The notes: a model not told the origin generated them from the sequence alone. DNA of 64,000 nt from Berberis thunbergii (GCA_003290165.1 QNQO01000524.1:124001-188000); one strand, 5' to 3'; positions 1-11,868 are shown, counted from the stretch's first letter. Translations and numbers: made by a program.

Positions 1-306
1 ACGGGGTGGGCCCTGCCTGTGTAACCTTCCGTTGGTGTTCGAAGGAAGTTGATTCAATTTGTAAAGAGAGAGAAAGTCCCCAAGTCAAAGGCTATTACCC
101 ACCTCTCAATTGCCATGCTTTCTATTTCGGGATCCACATGCTAAGGCATAATCCAACACTAGATTCGTGAGCAAACGAGCATCTAAACATATCGGCATAC
201 CTCGTATTTCTGATAATGCGGATTCCTCACGAGAATTTGGTAGTGGGGAATGGTGAGCCTTGGGGTTCTAACTCTTATCATAAGATAGGTTATATATATA
301 TATATA
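1..306. other. No gene seen; AT-rich flank
   Basis: No supported coding frame or RNA gene is visible. The stretch ends in a TA dinucleotide run (about 290-306) that directly abuts the hAT-like element. It may be an intron or upstream flank of the gene whose exons start at 1308. Confidence 0.6.
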
Positions 307-821
307 CAACGGCGGATCTACCCTTTGGCTAAGGGGTCAATTGCCTCCCCTAACCTTAAAAAAAATCCACTAAAGTATTTGTATTTTCTATATTGCCCCC
401 TTTAAATTTGTAGGTTGCCCCCCTTATGTTCCAAGAAAGCTTTCATTTGTTGAATTTCTGAACTTTTGATGGCCACAATGATGCATTTTGAATTTGTTTA
501 TTATAATTCCCTGTGGCCGCGTTCAAGAAATTCCACCGTGGACGTCTCCTTGCTCCTCCACCACGTCCGACAGATATTTAGGACTCCCTGCAAATGAACC
601 AATTTTATGCCTAATGTGGAAGCAAATTGCCACACTCTACACTGAATGGCTCGATGACAGGTCCGATGCGGAAACCTCGCTCGTTTTGCTTGCTCTTGAC
701 AACAATCGGTCTGGGAAGCTAATAATTGAAAAGGTGGAGTTGTGCCACTGCTAAAATTGGTATAGTTGAATAGTTGTATACTGTTTGCCCCCCTTTGTCT
801 GCAATCCTGGCTCCGCCCTTG
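307..821. mobile_element. Non-autonomous hAT-like element inserted in a TA repeat
   Basis: The ends are inverted: the left reads CAACGGCGGATC and the complement of the right end reads CAAGGGCGGAGCC. The element sits between two TA runs, so an 8-bp duplication of TATATATA is possible but cannot be proven in such sequence. C-rich subterminal stretches near 340-425 and 785-815 are typical of this kind of plant element. An 88-codon frame at 488-754 lies inside; I do not recognise it, and it could be chance or captured sequence. No transposase is visible. Confidence 0.6.
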
Positions 822-1307
822 TATATATATATATATAGTGAATAATAAAGCTGATGTTTTTGTTATATTTAAAAAATGCGCATAAGCTTGTTAATCCTTG
901 TGTAAAACACAAAAGAGAAAGATCTAGTCAGTGTATTGGTGTGAGTGGTGAGGTTTGTTTGGAGATACAGTCACTGACTTTATGAAAAGAAAGACAATGG
1001 TTATCTACTTGGAATAAAGAAATAATGTTCATTATTTGACACGGGGTTGACTCTTAGTAAAAAGATCAAGATATGATGCTTGATTTTGCTAGGGAAGCAA
1101 TTGAACTGAAAGGCAATTAGACCTAGGACCAGATTGGTTAAAGCCATGCTAGGTTTCTATTAAATTAAGGAAGCAATTACTCTTTTTTTTATGCTTCCTG
1201 ATTTTGCATCATTGGTTCTGTTGATTGATTTCTTTATTACATCTTGATGACCCAACAGTAAATGAATGTTATATATTTGATCATATGGACCACATCTCTA
1301 TATGCAG
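822..1307. other. No gene seen; likely intron
   Basis: AT-rich sequence without a supported frame. It ends in a pyrimidine-rich stretch and CAG acceptor (1305-1307) just before the first recognised exon, so it is probably intron of that gene. Confidence 0.5.
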
Positions 1308-4300
1308 GCTATCGTTCAACTGATAGGCACGCTGACCATATTTTTGTCCAAGGAAAAGGCCTCTGTGTTACCTATTTCCATTGGTTTTGTTTCTCTTTTA
1401 ATTGGAGAGCTAGGTTTCTACCGACCTCTTAAGCCAGTTACATTTAAATTTGCCATATCTTGGATCTGTTATAGTAAGGATTGCTTTAACGTGCTAGTCA
1501 TTTCATGTGTTGAAAGGTCGAAGGCGCAGCCAAGCAAATTACTTGAGCCTCTACACGTTTGCATCCTTTATTGTTACTCTACGTTCAATTTTAGGAGTTA
1601 TTAAGAGCAATAATCTATTGGAGGTGAGATGGTTAACTTATCACTGTTTTTCTTTTTGTTTTAGTGCATATTGCATAAAGATCTTGAAATATTGATACCT
1701 CTTCTTTTTAACAAAATGATTTTTGCATTTTCTGGTTTCTTGGTGTGGCTAGAATACTACTTTTTCCTTATGAACTTGTCACTTGGTTTCATTTGTAGAT
1801 GAATAGATGTGAGGGTGATTATCCTGTCACAAAGTTACTCGGAACAATACTTTAGCTTTGGCTAATTTGATAGTTATTGTCAACTGTAGAATCAACAACA
1901 ATCTAATGGCCAATTATTTGGATTTGTATTTGAGTCAAATACGTGAGTCTCAGGATCCTGTCCCAAATTTTATTGGCTATGCAGTTAAACCGGTGCGAAG
2001 GTGGCCTTTTGGGGTGAATAGGTGGCAGATAGACCATCCTTTAAAACTTGAGTTTGGAGTAATTTTTTGCTATCCCCATTCGTGAAAAAGGGTCAGTTGA
2101 TCAAACCATGGGATGAGATCTCACATTATGAACCGTGTTATTGAGTGTGAAAGTCAGAGATTGCTTGGACGTATTGAGTTACAACTCACATGACAAGTGG
2201 GTTTGGGAGTGAGTAGTTTACACGGACATTACTTGCCACACAAAGACAACCAATTTATAGAGATTGAATGATTCACAACTTATAACTAGTAAAAGACAAA
2301 TTAATATTTAGCACCATACGAGTTATAGTTTCTCAACTGGCAAAACTCAACTACATGGATTGTCAATATCAACATTGCTACCATCCTTATCACTTAGACT
2401 CCCTTCACGATGTATCTTCCATCTCTTCATCATCCTCTTCAATGTTGTGATTGTTCTATACCTAGTCCTTGATCTTCTACTTGGTCACATCATCAACTCC
2501 TCTTGATACTAGCCTTTCAGTTATAAACAAATTAAATTAAAAAAAAAAGAAGTATAAGTTTAATCGGGTACTCGCCAAGTAGGAAACTTGATGGCTAAAG
2601 TTGGCTAGGCTGAGTAATTGGTGAGCAATGCTGGTAAAGAGCCAAAGAATAAATTGCTCTAGGTCCTTGTCACGAGTATTCAAAGAGTAAATTGCTTAGT
2701 TTGGTGAGCTATTCACATCCCTCTGTTTGTATGCCTTTCTTTCTAAATTTGTCAAATCTTGTCAGGGGATGGCCCCAGTTCCCTTGGAAATTGGCTGTGG
2801 CAAAAAGTCCCCTATGCCATCTTATGGAAAGAGAGAAATGGTCTTATTTTCAAAGTGAGATGGCAATGACAGCAGCAACTTATGTTACAGGTAGACTGAA
2901 ACTTGAGGACTTTATGCTCTTCTGGGATAAGTTTCATTTTATTGCATTCCTTGCTTTCATGCACTCGTTTGATGCCAGTGAATCTCTCACTGAGGCTTTA
3001 TTCTCTTATGATCAAACAAATATTTGTTCGACTTGATTAAAATATATAAAATAAAGGAAAATAGTGGTTAGTGGTGATGGTTTTGGAAAAGTGGTTCTGA
3101 TATTGATAGTGGTGAGAGTTGAGAGGAGAGAGAGAGTTGAGATTTTGGTGAGGAATGGATATCAGTATATTTGATTGTCTTTTTTTGTGGTATAAAGCAT
3201 TATAAGTGTGCAGCCATAGTTGGATCTTTCGTAATAATTTGAAACAAGGCAGGCCAGGTTGGCCAACACTAATCTTGACAGGCCAAGAGATCACTATATT
3301 GGAAATAGGGGATAAACCCATTATAAGGGATCCGTCCTTTGTTGCCCCTTGGTAGAGTGTGTAGAGTGTGTCACCTTTTATGTCCCATCTCCAAGAGATC
3401 CCTGTTGACTTGAGAGGAGACTGTTTTGTACCAAATTTAAAAACTTAATTGTCTTTTAAAAACTCTATTGGGACATTCAAAATTTACATTCATTTTGACA
3501 TTCTTATGTGGTAGTTGACGTGGCTTATTTTTGGCTTGCATTTATTGATGGTTTCAAATATGCACGTGACTTTTAAAAAAGGTTTATTTTGATTTTGGGG
3601 CCTGTTTGGTTTAGCGTAATTTGAAAAAAATATTTTAGTCTGGGTCCAAACTAGCAGGCAGCTCAGTTGACTTACCTATAGACTAAAATAGCCTTTCACC
3701 AAAGATGATACATTTAAAAAGCTAATGATTATTTTGATTTTGGGGTCCATTTGGTTTATCATAATCGATCTGGAGCCTATTAGGACATCTTTGTTTATGG
3801 GTTAATCAAGGCAAGTCAATTGGGTTGACTATGCATTTTGAATTCCAAACAGTAATATTTTTTAAAATGGGCCTAAACTCAATTATGATAAATCAAATGG
3901 ACCCCAAAGTCAAAAATAAAAATAAAAAAATAAATATGAGCCAATGAGGAGACGCCACCTCAACTACCACATCAAAGTATCAAAAGGAATGTAGATTTTG
4001 AATGTCATTGTAGAAGCACACTTGTTCTACAAGATGAGTCCCACCAATACAAGGGATCTCGTGGAGGTGTTAAGTAAGGGTGGGCATCCCATCTCGCGAT
4101 CTCGATCCTGTCCCGTTCCGATTTTTTCGTGTCTTAATGGGATTGAATAATTTCATCCCGATTCCGCCCCGTCCCGTTCTAGAATGGGATGGGATGGGAT
4201 GAAGATTTTCAATCCCGTCCCATCCCGAGCTAATTTTTCAATATTTATTATTAATATTTTCATTTATATATTTATTTTACGATTGCAATATTTGCTGAAC

Positions 4301-5654
4301 TCACAATTAGTCACCACTAATTGTCTCACTTTAGCAGAGCAGTGAAGCAAGTGAGAATGTGTACTTCCATTAAGGATTGTGCTTGATACATCTCTGTTTC
4401 AGAGAAAAATGTTGTGTATTCACTGCCATTTTATAATTGTGGTAGAATAGTGGCCAAAGTTGATGGGTAATTTATGATTCAAAGTTGAAACGGGTTTGAA
4501 AATAGCGAAGAACCACATCCACAAAAGAAAGTAATCTTCACATCCTCCGTCCTTCGTTTTTAAGAATCTGCTTTGTTTCTTCCTTTTGAAATGTAGTTGA
4601 TATTAAATATTATGAATGATATAGACAGAAGTTGAATATTATTATGAGTCCTTCATTTACTGCTTCCCTTTCAAACAAGGCGACGTGTTTGTTACTCGAT
4701 TGCATGTCAAAAGTAATGAGAGAGTCGTTGAAGGAAGCTAAGCTACTTTTCCCACTTCCTTGCAATTTACAACTAACATCTGATTATATTGAAGGATTAT
4801 GTTAAGATTATATAATCTGATTATGTTAAGATTATATTCCAGCTGATTATGCTAATATTATACTCATCCAGCAGATTATGTTTCCAGCATATGTACCAGC
4901 ATATTATGTTTCCAGCAGCAATTTATAGTTTTATACCTATTAGATTATCAAAAAACTTGATCAACAAATAGAGCACGCTGATCCCGTCCCGTCCCCCGAT
5001 CCTGAATGAACGGGATGGGTCCATCTCGTCCCATCCCGTCGTGCCCACCCCTAGTGTTAAAGGCTACTTTTCTAAAGGCAGGCAGTGTTGGGCTTGGGGA
5101 CACTTTGCTTACTCTGTTCTATTTTAGGATCACTTTTGTTCATATTCTTTATTCTGTCAATGGGCTTGTTAAATGTCATGATCAGTACAGATTCGTCTTT
5201 GATTCAAATACGTCACTGTTGTGTTGCAAGTGTTCTTGTATTCCCTTCTGCAATTATGGTTGTTCAGTTCACTGTTCTCCATCATGTTTATGCAGATGTT
5301 TATAAACCATACCTTGTATGCCATACCACTTATATTTGATCAGAAATATTTTCTTTTGCATTGGTTATTTAGTCAGGATTACCAACTTTATGGCTCTAAT
5401 TATCAGGTTATCCAAGGTAGGACTAACTGGGCAGCAAATAACTTTGAACTTATTGAGATTGGTAACGTTTTACTAGGTGAGTTCGTTATCAGGATGATAC
5501 TTTCTGCGAAAGAATTCTTGTTCCCTTCAACAACCCTTCATTTTAACTGTCTAAACTCTCTTTCTTTCTACCAGGTGGGCTAGTGGAGATATTTGCAATC
5601 ATTACAACAGTTTCACTCATACGAAATATGGCTCCACCTAAGAGAGCTTCTTGA
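1308..5654 (+). CDS. Multi-pass membrane protein, probably jagunal-like, 3' part (four exons)
   Basis: Exons 1308-1413, 1517-1623, 5407-5476 and 5575-5654 have AG/GT borders and phases that join without a stop (363 nt, 120 residues). The product begins AIVQLIGTLTIF. It has a hydrophobic stretch around SIGFVSLLIGELG, an RRRSQANYLSLY segment, a second hydrophobic stretch (FIVTLRSILGVI), then NWAANNFELIEIG, a third (GGLVEIFAIITTVSLI), and a basic tail MAPPKRAS. From memory this matches plant jagunal-like proteins, relatives of an animal ER protein needed for ER organisation and secretion. The N-terminal exon must lie upstream of 1308, probably outside the window. Intron 3 is 3.8 kb and full of transposons. 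A 56-bp duplication repeats the last codons just past the stop. I am more confident that this is a real conserved gene than of the family name. Confidence 0.65.
2740..3030 (+). mobile_element. LINE 3'-end relic inside the large intron
   Basis: One frame near 2783-2850 reads LWQKVPYAILWKERNGLIFK. This resembles the last conserved block of plant L1-type LINE ORF2 (an IWKERN-type motif after the zinc-binding domain). A stop follows soon after and no other LINE domain is visible. It is a short, strongly decayed fragment whose borders I cannot fix. Confidence 0.5.
3472..4006. mobile_element. Fold-back element with long inverted repeats
   Basis: The left arm (3472-3550) and the complement of the right arm (about 3935-4006) match over roughly 75 bp: both start GACATTCAAAAT and share a TGTGGTAGTTGA core. 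A second inverted pair lies inside: 3733-3770 against 3875-3915, around GGGGTCCATTTG and TTTATCATAAT. The flanks ATTGG (3467-3471) and ATTGT (4007-4011) may be a 5-bp target duplication with one mismatch. It has no coding capacity. The superfamily is undecided. Confidence 0.65.
4075..5053. mobile_element. Non-autonomous hAT element (979 bp)
   Basis: The left end reads TAAGGGTGGGCA and the complement of the right end TAGGGGTGGGCA. The flanks are GTGTTAAG (4067-4074) and GTGTTAAA (5054-5061), an 8-bp target duplication with one mismatch, which is the hAT length. Both subterminal regions carry GATCCCGTCCCG/CGGGATGGGA-type repeats. The AT-rich middle has no transposase. It sits in the 3.8-kb intron of the jagunal-like gene. 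Confidence 0.85.
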
Positions 5655-5727
5655 TGTCTTCATTGGGTTTTCTCATACGAAATATGGCTCCACCTAAGTG
5701 AGCTTCTTGATGTGTTCATTGAGTTTC
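5616..5727 (+). repeat. 56-bp tandem duplication over the stop codon of the jagunal-like gene
   Basis: Two units (5616-5671 and 5672-5727) begin CTCATACGAAATATGGCTCC and differ at only a few positions. Unit 1 holds the last codons and the TGA stop; unit 2 lies in the 3' UTR and repeats them with AAG AGA changed to AAG TGA. Confidence 0.9.
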
Positions 5728-6774
5728 AGAATTGTTTCTCCGATGCTCATGATGAACAGGTGCTTGTCAGACATTGTTTTACAACAGAAAATTTTGAATT
5801 TTTGTGTCAAATCATATTTCATTGAGATATTTCTATCTTATGCCCGTGAAAAAGCAATATAGCATTCCTTTTTTTTTTTTTTGGTTCCAGTTCCGCAAAA
5901 TCACTTCTTGGTGGTTATTTTGAAAGTACCATCCTTCTCGCAAATCTAAACTGTGTATCCTTATCAACCAAACTAAGGTAATGTCACATAAAAATAAAAA
6001 ATTCAAATATCTCTACACCTCATTCTACTACTACTCTCAGGTGTCAGAGACTCAAAAGCCCCCCTGGCGCTCAACTCCCTTGTGAGAAGCTTAATCTCTT
6101 CCTCTTAACACTTGTGCCCAAGTCGCCGTGGTTCGAGTCTCTTGTCTTTTACGACCCCATAATATAACATTTATAGTTTATTTCATGTCTTACTGTATTA
6201 CTTATTTTGTGATTAGATTATTTGAGACAAATAAAAGGGGCGCCAATATAATTTGATTAAAAACCCTAATCTTGAATCTTGTAGGGTTTACCCCTCATTG
6301 TATTTAAATTGGGGTTAATTTTGTGATGAATGAGACTAATTAGTTCTTCATTGTTCACTTTCTTCTTCTATTTCAAAATATATCTAGCTCATTATTAGAT
6401 TAAGCTTTCGCTGCCACCATATGTTTTCAACACAATATACAAGCACCGATTTGCTAAGGAGAGATGGGAGGCACCTAATTTCGACTAATATTACTTCTTA
6501 TTGGTCCACTTGGTCCCTTTTAACACAAAATTTGTGAGCAACAATATAATTAATCTCATCTTCCTCTTTTATTCCTTCTGCCCAAGACTCCAAGATTAAC
6601 AAAAAACCAAGTCTGTTCTGAACATACTCAAGAAGGATGAAGAAAAAAAGAACAAAATAAAGGAACTCAGACAGTGGATAATGAACAAAACAATTCAATC
6701 AACACACTGTCCAGACATTCTGATTCGCTACATGGTGTTGATTGTGATTAGTAGATATATGTGCTTGTGGAAGC
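5728..6774. other. Intergenic between convergent genes
   Basis: No gene seen. It probably contains the 3' UTRs of the jagunal-like gene (+) and the DUF1218 gene (-). A T-run lies at 5869-5882. A B-box-like GGTTCGAGTC at about 6130 follows a TGGCGCTCAAC sequence and could be a tRNA-derived SINE trace, but I cannot fold a tRNA from it. Confidence 0.6.
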
Positions 6775-8526
6775 TTAGCTGTATGTGCCCATCCCGACGC
6801 CAGTCTCTTTATTATAAGGTGATTGGAAGCTGTCCTTAGCCTTGGAGTAGCACACGTAGTAGAATTCAGTAAGTATACCAGTGAACACGATGAAGGCTGC
6901 TCCTGCGCCAAAGACCCCCTTTCTGACGGTCTGACAAGATGGAGGGTTGTCACCGAAGAATGTCCTGTACTTGGTGTGGTATGCGTTCCTCACAGATCCC
7001 GCCAATAAGCAAACCTCAGCAATGAAGAAAGTTACCCTGAGAAATGTCAGATGCAATGTGTTATGTTACTTCGAGCATTCACAAGCAACTTATAGCTAGG
7101 AGAATAATTTCCACATGATTGAGCTTAGTAGGGTGGCCTACTCTGTAAACAGAGCAAACACTGGTTATAATTTAAAGTACGGGAAAGGTCTTCAGTGTCT
7201 CAAGGTGAAAGCAGTTATCGGAGTGACTGCAATTACTCGTTCAGAGCAAAACACTCGTACTGAAACTCGAACACCAAACATCATGGATGAAGATGTTAAC
7301 TTTAGTTCCAACTTTTGCAAGAATAGCCACCTGTGTCTAGATCTACACGTTACAGTATACAGATTCAAGGACATACCAACAAGCGATGAATAAGATGACT
7401 GCCCATGCCCGTGAACCTCCAGGGCGTAGAGCATTCCCGCAACAGAAGCATTTGCTTGCAATCATTATGAACACATGACTAACCAAGAGGAACAAAAATG
7501 AACCTACACCCAAACCGGTTGAGATGTCTGAGTCATAAACACAGTAGTTATAGTCCTTATCACTATCATTGAGGATTTTGGCCTGTCAAAGACATGATTA
7601 AGCATCAGTTGGCATTATTGACAAACAAATTTGGATTGAATCTGCTTAACACTACTAGTATAGGCCACTATTGAATAGCGAACTTTATAAAAAACATTAA
7701 TTATAAAGACTTGAGCATTCACTTCCATCTCCATTTCGACATTTAGCTATCTAAATTTACATTGATTTCACCTTTTCTTTTCCTGTATATCACGAATTCA
7801 TTGGCAAGGACAATGAGACTAAAAGTCCACTCCCATTGTCTGTGGCCTCAAACACTTGATACATCCTAGATCTACCCTCTCTAAAAGCTAAAATGAACAA
7901 TAGCTTAACATGCATGGTATCAAAGCACAGAGGGGACTCAATTCTAACCCGACGCAATGGTTGAGAAATTTTCTACTCAATTTCTGCATTTTGGACCATT
8001 CATCGATTGTATAGTTGCATGTCAAAGATTTACACTTCAAGTTTCACTCTAAATCATGCAATTCTATTACAGCATAGTAACCAATTTTTTTTAGCAAGAT
8101 CTTGAAGACCATGTTTAATAACACATCCAAATTACTCAAACTGAGCAACTAGTTCAAGAGTCAATTAAACATTCAGATCCAACAAATTTTCCACTCAAAT
8201 CCACCAAAACAAGCCACATTCCACAGTTATCAAGTCTGGTAAAAGTTTAAGAAATATAATTTATGAATTGGTTTCCAAATAAAGCAAAATTACCCCACCA
8301 AAAATTGCTAACCAAAGCTCAATCAACTTAACACACCAGCCAATAAGTACATAAGATGGAAACCCAATCAAACATATGAATCAACAAAATATGGGTACAC
8401 AGAAATCAATAACAAGATGTCAGAAGTAACACTCACAGTGCTCCTCCTTTGCTCAGCAGCAACAGCAAGACCAAAAGCAATGACATCAAAGATGAAAACC
8501 ACTATCAAGAGAAGCTTGGAAGCCAT
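6775..8526 (-). CDS. DUF1218 family four-helix membrane protein (complete, three exons)
   Basis: Exons 8526-8437, 7582-7377 and 7036-6775 have GT donors (GTGAGT, GTATGT) and CAG acceptors. The phases join to 558 nt, 185 residues, a normal length for the family. The start is the first ATG of a hydrophobic leader (MASKLLLIVVFIFDVIAFGL). Three more membrane segments follow: GVGSFLFLLVSHVFIMIA; WAVILFIACWVTFFIAEVCL; and AGAAFIVFTGILTEFYYVCY. Conserved features seen are AAEQRR after helix 1, YNYCVYDSD, a CFCCG cluster, and the polar tail SPYNKETGVGMGTYS. DUF1218 members in Arabidopsis include proteins acting in leaf symmetry, vein patterning and lignin deposition (the DESIGUAL/VCC and MWL groups); which group this belongs to is not settled. 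A weak TATA-like ACATATATTA lies upstream on the same strand near 8650. No lesions are seen. Confidence 0.93.
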
Positions 8527-9021
8527 GGTTTATGGAACTTGATGATGAAATGAGATCTCTCAGTAATGAAGACAGTCTCTTCTTCTTTTGTGGATCTCTG
8601 AAAGTGAGGTAATGGCATGGGGGGAGGTTTGGTTGTAAATGGTAATATATGTAGTTGCAGGTTGTCGGTGAAGTAAACATTCTAGCAACCACACCAGTTT
8701 TGTTATCACATCGACATACGTACGTTACACAAAATTGACATCTTAGCTGTGGCGCCTTGAGAGTTTTGGGTGAATGTCAAGCAAAGGAAAGAACATTGGC
8801 TATGTGTATGTATCAAGCCAGCCAAGTGACAATTATGCTCTTGTGTATCTTATTTTTGCCAGACTCCACACCACACCACACTGTAGAAATGTAATATCGC
8901 AACTGAAGATTTTCAATGAAAGGTGCAGGTGAAAAAGAGAAGGGGTAAACGTGTAAAAACACTCAAACCTGAGTGCCTAGACAAACTCAAGATGTTGTGG
9001 AATTTCAAATCAACAACTTTA
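8527..9021. other. Upstream region of the DUF1218 gene; no other gene
   Basis: Read on the minus strand, about the first 120 bases upstream of the ATG form a CT/GA-rich leader with a weak TATA-like ACATATATTA near 8650. Nothing else is recognised. Confidence 0.4.
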
Positions 9022-9178
9022 GCCAGCCAGGTTTAGTAGCCACTTTTGACTAAGTTTTAGTCTTTTTATACTTCTATCATTTTTATAGATGGTGTTTGTG
9101 ATTGTGTTTTAAAGAAAAAGTGTAAAAAGTGTAAAATGACAAAAACTTGGCTAAAAATGATTACCAAACCTGACTGGC
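9022..9178. mobile_element. 157-bp palindromic MITE, TA target duplication
   Basis: Left end GCCAGCCAGGTTTAGTA; complement of right end GCCAGTCAGGTTTGGTA. The arms match over roughly 60 bp, and TA flanks both sides (9020-9021, 9179-9180), as in Stowaway-type MITEs. Related copies, more decayed, are at 14440-14571 and about 15940-16063. Confidence 0.75.
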
Positions 9179-9180
9179 TA

Positions 9181-10620
9181 GACTTACTCATTCCAAGTCA
9201 ACATGTCTAGAGAGCCCCCTAGGCTCAATACCCTCCATCATCTTAGAGATGCTCATAATCCCCCAATCGAGCACAATCACATGCACAGAGAGCTGGCCTG
9301 ACTCTCAAGAATTTTGCATTCCAAATACATAAATAAAAGAGTCATGTTAGGGAATCAAGATGATGTGGCAGTTTTATAAACCTCTAAGATATGCATAAAC
9401 ACTTTGGAGATTTTTTCATCATTCTTCCAAAATCATGTAACGTCATCTTAGTTGTAGAGCTTAAGTTGCAAAAACCTGGCTCCTAAATTAATAACCTTTG
9501 TTTAAGTCAAGCTCATCGCTAATTTAAAATTTTCCAATCAAAGAAATGTCAGTTAATTTATTGATGATGATAGACAGCAAGCAATGGGACCGGAGTTAGG
9601 CGCGGGAGAAAGGTTGGGTTGAACCACTGACTGATAAAGTGAAAGAAACTTCCAAACCTGCTTTCAGTTTAAGCAAAAAAAAAAGGGTCAGATTTCAGGC
9701 TATGATAGAGAATCATCAAGGGTGCAGAGTTTGTATGTCACTCAACAAAGCATATTTTTCATCCATCCATGAAATGAAAACTGCATAACACAACCCTTTC
9801 TACTTGATGTTTCTGTCACATGAAGCATCACACACCATTCTTTGTTGGTCAAGGGAAGGGTATAGGGTAATAAATTTTAGATGGGGTTCCTTATTTATGT
9901 GTCTGTGGGGCTCCTAGGAAGGCATTGGCCAGTAGGTTTGTCAATTTGATCCTAAATGACTGAGAACATTTGAAAAATTATCTATTATTAACGAGTGTGG
10001 GGTTAAATAAGAAATCGATTTGGTGTATTTTAGCTTAAATAAATAGGTGGTATTTGAGTTTTTATAGATTTTGATGCTTGACCAACACACACACCTTGAA
10101 AGGGAATGCCTCATAGGGTGAAAGCCATGTCATATTTGGATGGTAAATTTTGTCCAAGGCTAGATACCGGTGATAATGAACTGAGTTGAGAAAAAGGTGA
10201 AACTGAGTTTTTGGATTCCTAAATCAACATTCATCACTTGTCATTTTTATTATTTTTGGGGGATTCACAATTTAGGGACATTTTTTTACTATTAATTAAA
10301 AAAATTGAAAATTATTTTTAATTTGTTTGAGCTAAAATTTTAAAGAAATTATAGATTAATAGTAGAAAAAACATTCAAAGGTTCATCCCATTTAGACATT
10401 ATTTCTCAAGATACAAGTTTATATTCCCGCAATTAAATATCTTAATAAACGAGTATTTCAAGGCATTCATGTCGAAAATAAGTTAAACTTTGACACGTTG
10501 TTTTTGATATTAGTCTTTAATTTTTCTCAAAATTTCAGCTTAAATGAAGCTCAAATGATATGATTTTCATTTAGTCACGTGCATGACGCACAACCCCATA
10601 TTGCATACTTCTGGATGCTC
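9181..10620. other. No gene seen
   Basis: AT-rich DNA without a supported frame. A stretch near 10450-10580 (around AAAATAAGTTAAACTTTGAC) resembles 50855-50940 and is probably an undefined dispersed repeat. Confidence 0.6.
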
Positions 10621-10625
10621 CCCGC

Positions 10626-10650
10626 GGGGGGGGGGGGGGGGGGGGGGGGG
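10626..10650 (+). repeat. Poly-G tract (25 G)
   Basis: An unbroken run of 25 G follows CCCCGC. It lies just beyond the 3' end of the Copia pol relic. The true length is uncertain because such runs are hard to sequence. Confidence 0.9.
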
Positions 10651-10680
10651 TAAACTTTTAGATACTTCATTTGATAATAA

Positions 10681-11560
10681 CTCCCCCTCATGATAGCAAA
10701 ACTTCAAATCATTTATTGATTAAGCCGATGCATGTCAATATCGTAAACCAATTTTTTGAATGTTGATTTAGGCAATTTTTTGATGAAGATATATACAAGA
10801 TTGTCAATAAATCAAATTTGTTTAACTTCAATCTCACAATTCTTTTGAAGCTCGTGTGGGTAGAAGAACTTTACTGAAATACGTTTGGTTTGATCTCTCT
10901 TATTAAAACCTTCATACGTTAATTTGGGCAACACATGCAACACTGCCTTCATATTTTGTTGTGGTTGATCAACAAGTATAGTTAATCAACAAGTATAGTT
11001 AATTAGTGGTTGTTTCTAACATGCTGAATTAAAATATTTGAGCAAGACAAATAAATTCTCGGCTAACTTCATCCAATGTAAATACTTGAAGAGGTAGCTA
11101 CTAACTTCTATTAAATAAATCGCCAAAAATAATTGCATTACAATTATGAATATGTAACTTTTTTGTGAGCGACCCTTGCGAGTGTCAAAGAGATAACCAG
11201 AATCTGCATAGACAACTAGGTGAGAATGGTAGCAAATCAGAAAATAATAATAATATCAACAGTCTCATGAAAATCTAAAGATATGTTTAACTCTATTCTA
11301 ATGTCTCGGAGTGGGAGAAGAACTATACCTTGCTAATAGGTTAACAAAAAACGCTTCATCAAATCTTGTACATTGTGCCAAATATAACAATGCACCAATG
11401 ACACTAAAATATGATATTTCAGGACATAGTGTCTTCTCATTTTCTTCATTTAGTTGATACGAGTCTTCCTTTAATTTTAAAGACTGAATGACTATGAGTG
11501 TAAAAACGATTGAAAATGTTTTCACTATACCTAGATCGATGAAGTAATTAATATCCCACT
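10681..11560 (-). pseudogene. Copia retrotransposon pol relic (end of RT plus RNase H)
   Basis: On the minus strand, 11525-11298 is open and contains YFSVIGALLYLAQCTRFDEA and VNLLARYSSSPTPRH, the conserved RT-to-RNase H junction of Copia pol. Beyond that stop the Copia RNase H order continues through several stops and frameshifts: YADSGYL and KGRSQ (about 11200-11150), then FFYPHELQKNCEIEV and DNLVYIFIKKLP (about 10870-10790). It ends near a purine tract GAGGGGGAG (10681-10690), where a 3' LTR would begin. It is non-functional. I found no matching LTR pair. Confidence 0.85.
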
Positions 11561-11846
11561 AGTACATTGCTCGATTTGCCAACCGAGACAAAACTTTGTT
11601 TTTCCAAGGTCTTTCATTGGGTGTAATCTATTTGAAGTAATTTGGTCATATTTGAGTTTTTAGTGTTTTTCATTTCAATCCCACCATAAGAATTGAACGA
11701 TTGTGTTGTTCATATTGTAGCATGTAGAACGATTATCGGTGACTTGGGTTGTCTGGGAATGCCCTAATCCAACAAACTTAAATACTAGCCAAATAAGACA
11801 ATAGCGAACAAGTACCACTATGCAAAAATGAAATGACTTTGAACAA

Positions 11847-11868
11847 GGGGGGGGGGGGGGGGGGGGGG
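11847..11868 (+). repeat. Poly-G tract (22 G) before TGTTGGAATGATGAG
   Basis: A run of 22 G is followed by TGGTG and then TGTTGGAATGATGAGC. A purine tract followed by TGTTGGAAT is how many plant Copia LTRs begin, so this may be a polypurine tract and LTR start of a plus-strand element. That reading is an inference; no partner LTR is seen. Confidence 0.6.

Noticed and set aside
5006..5583. Overlapping hydrophobic frames read as one more gene
   Set aside because: They start inside the hAT end and run over the real exon 5407-5476; best explained as intron sequence.
6040..6150. tRNA gene or SINE from the GGTTCGAGTC B-box
   Set aside because: No cloverleaf can be folded and no poly-A or TSD is visible; a B-box alone is not enough.
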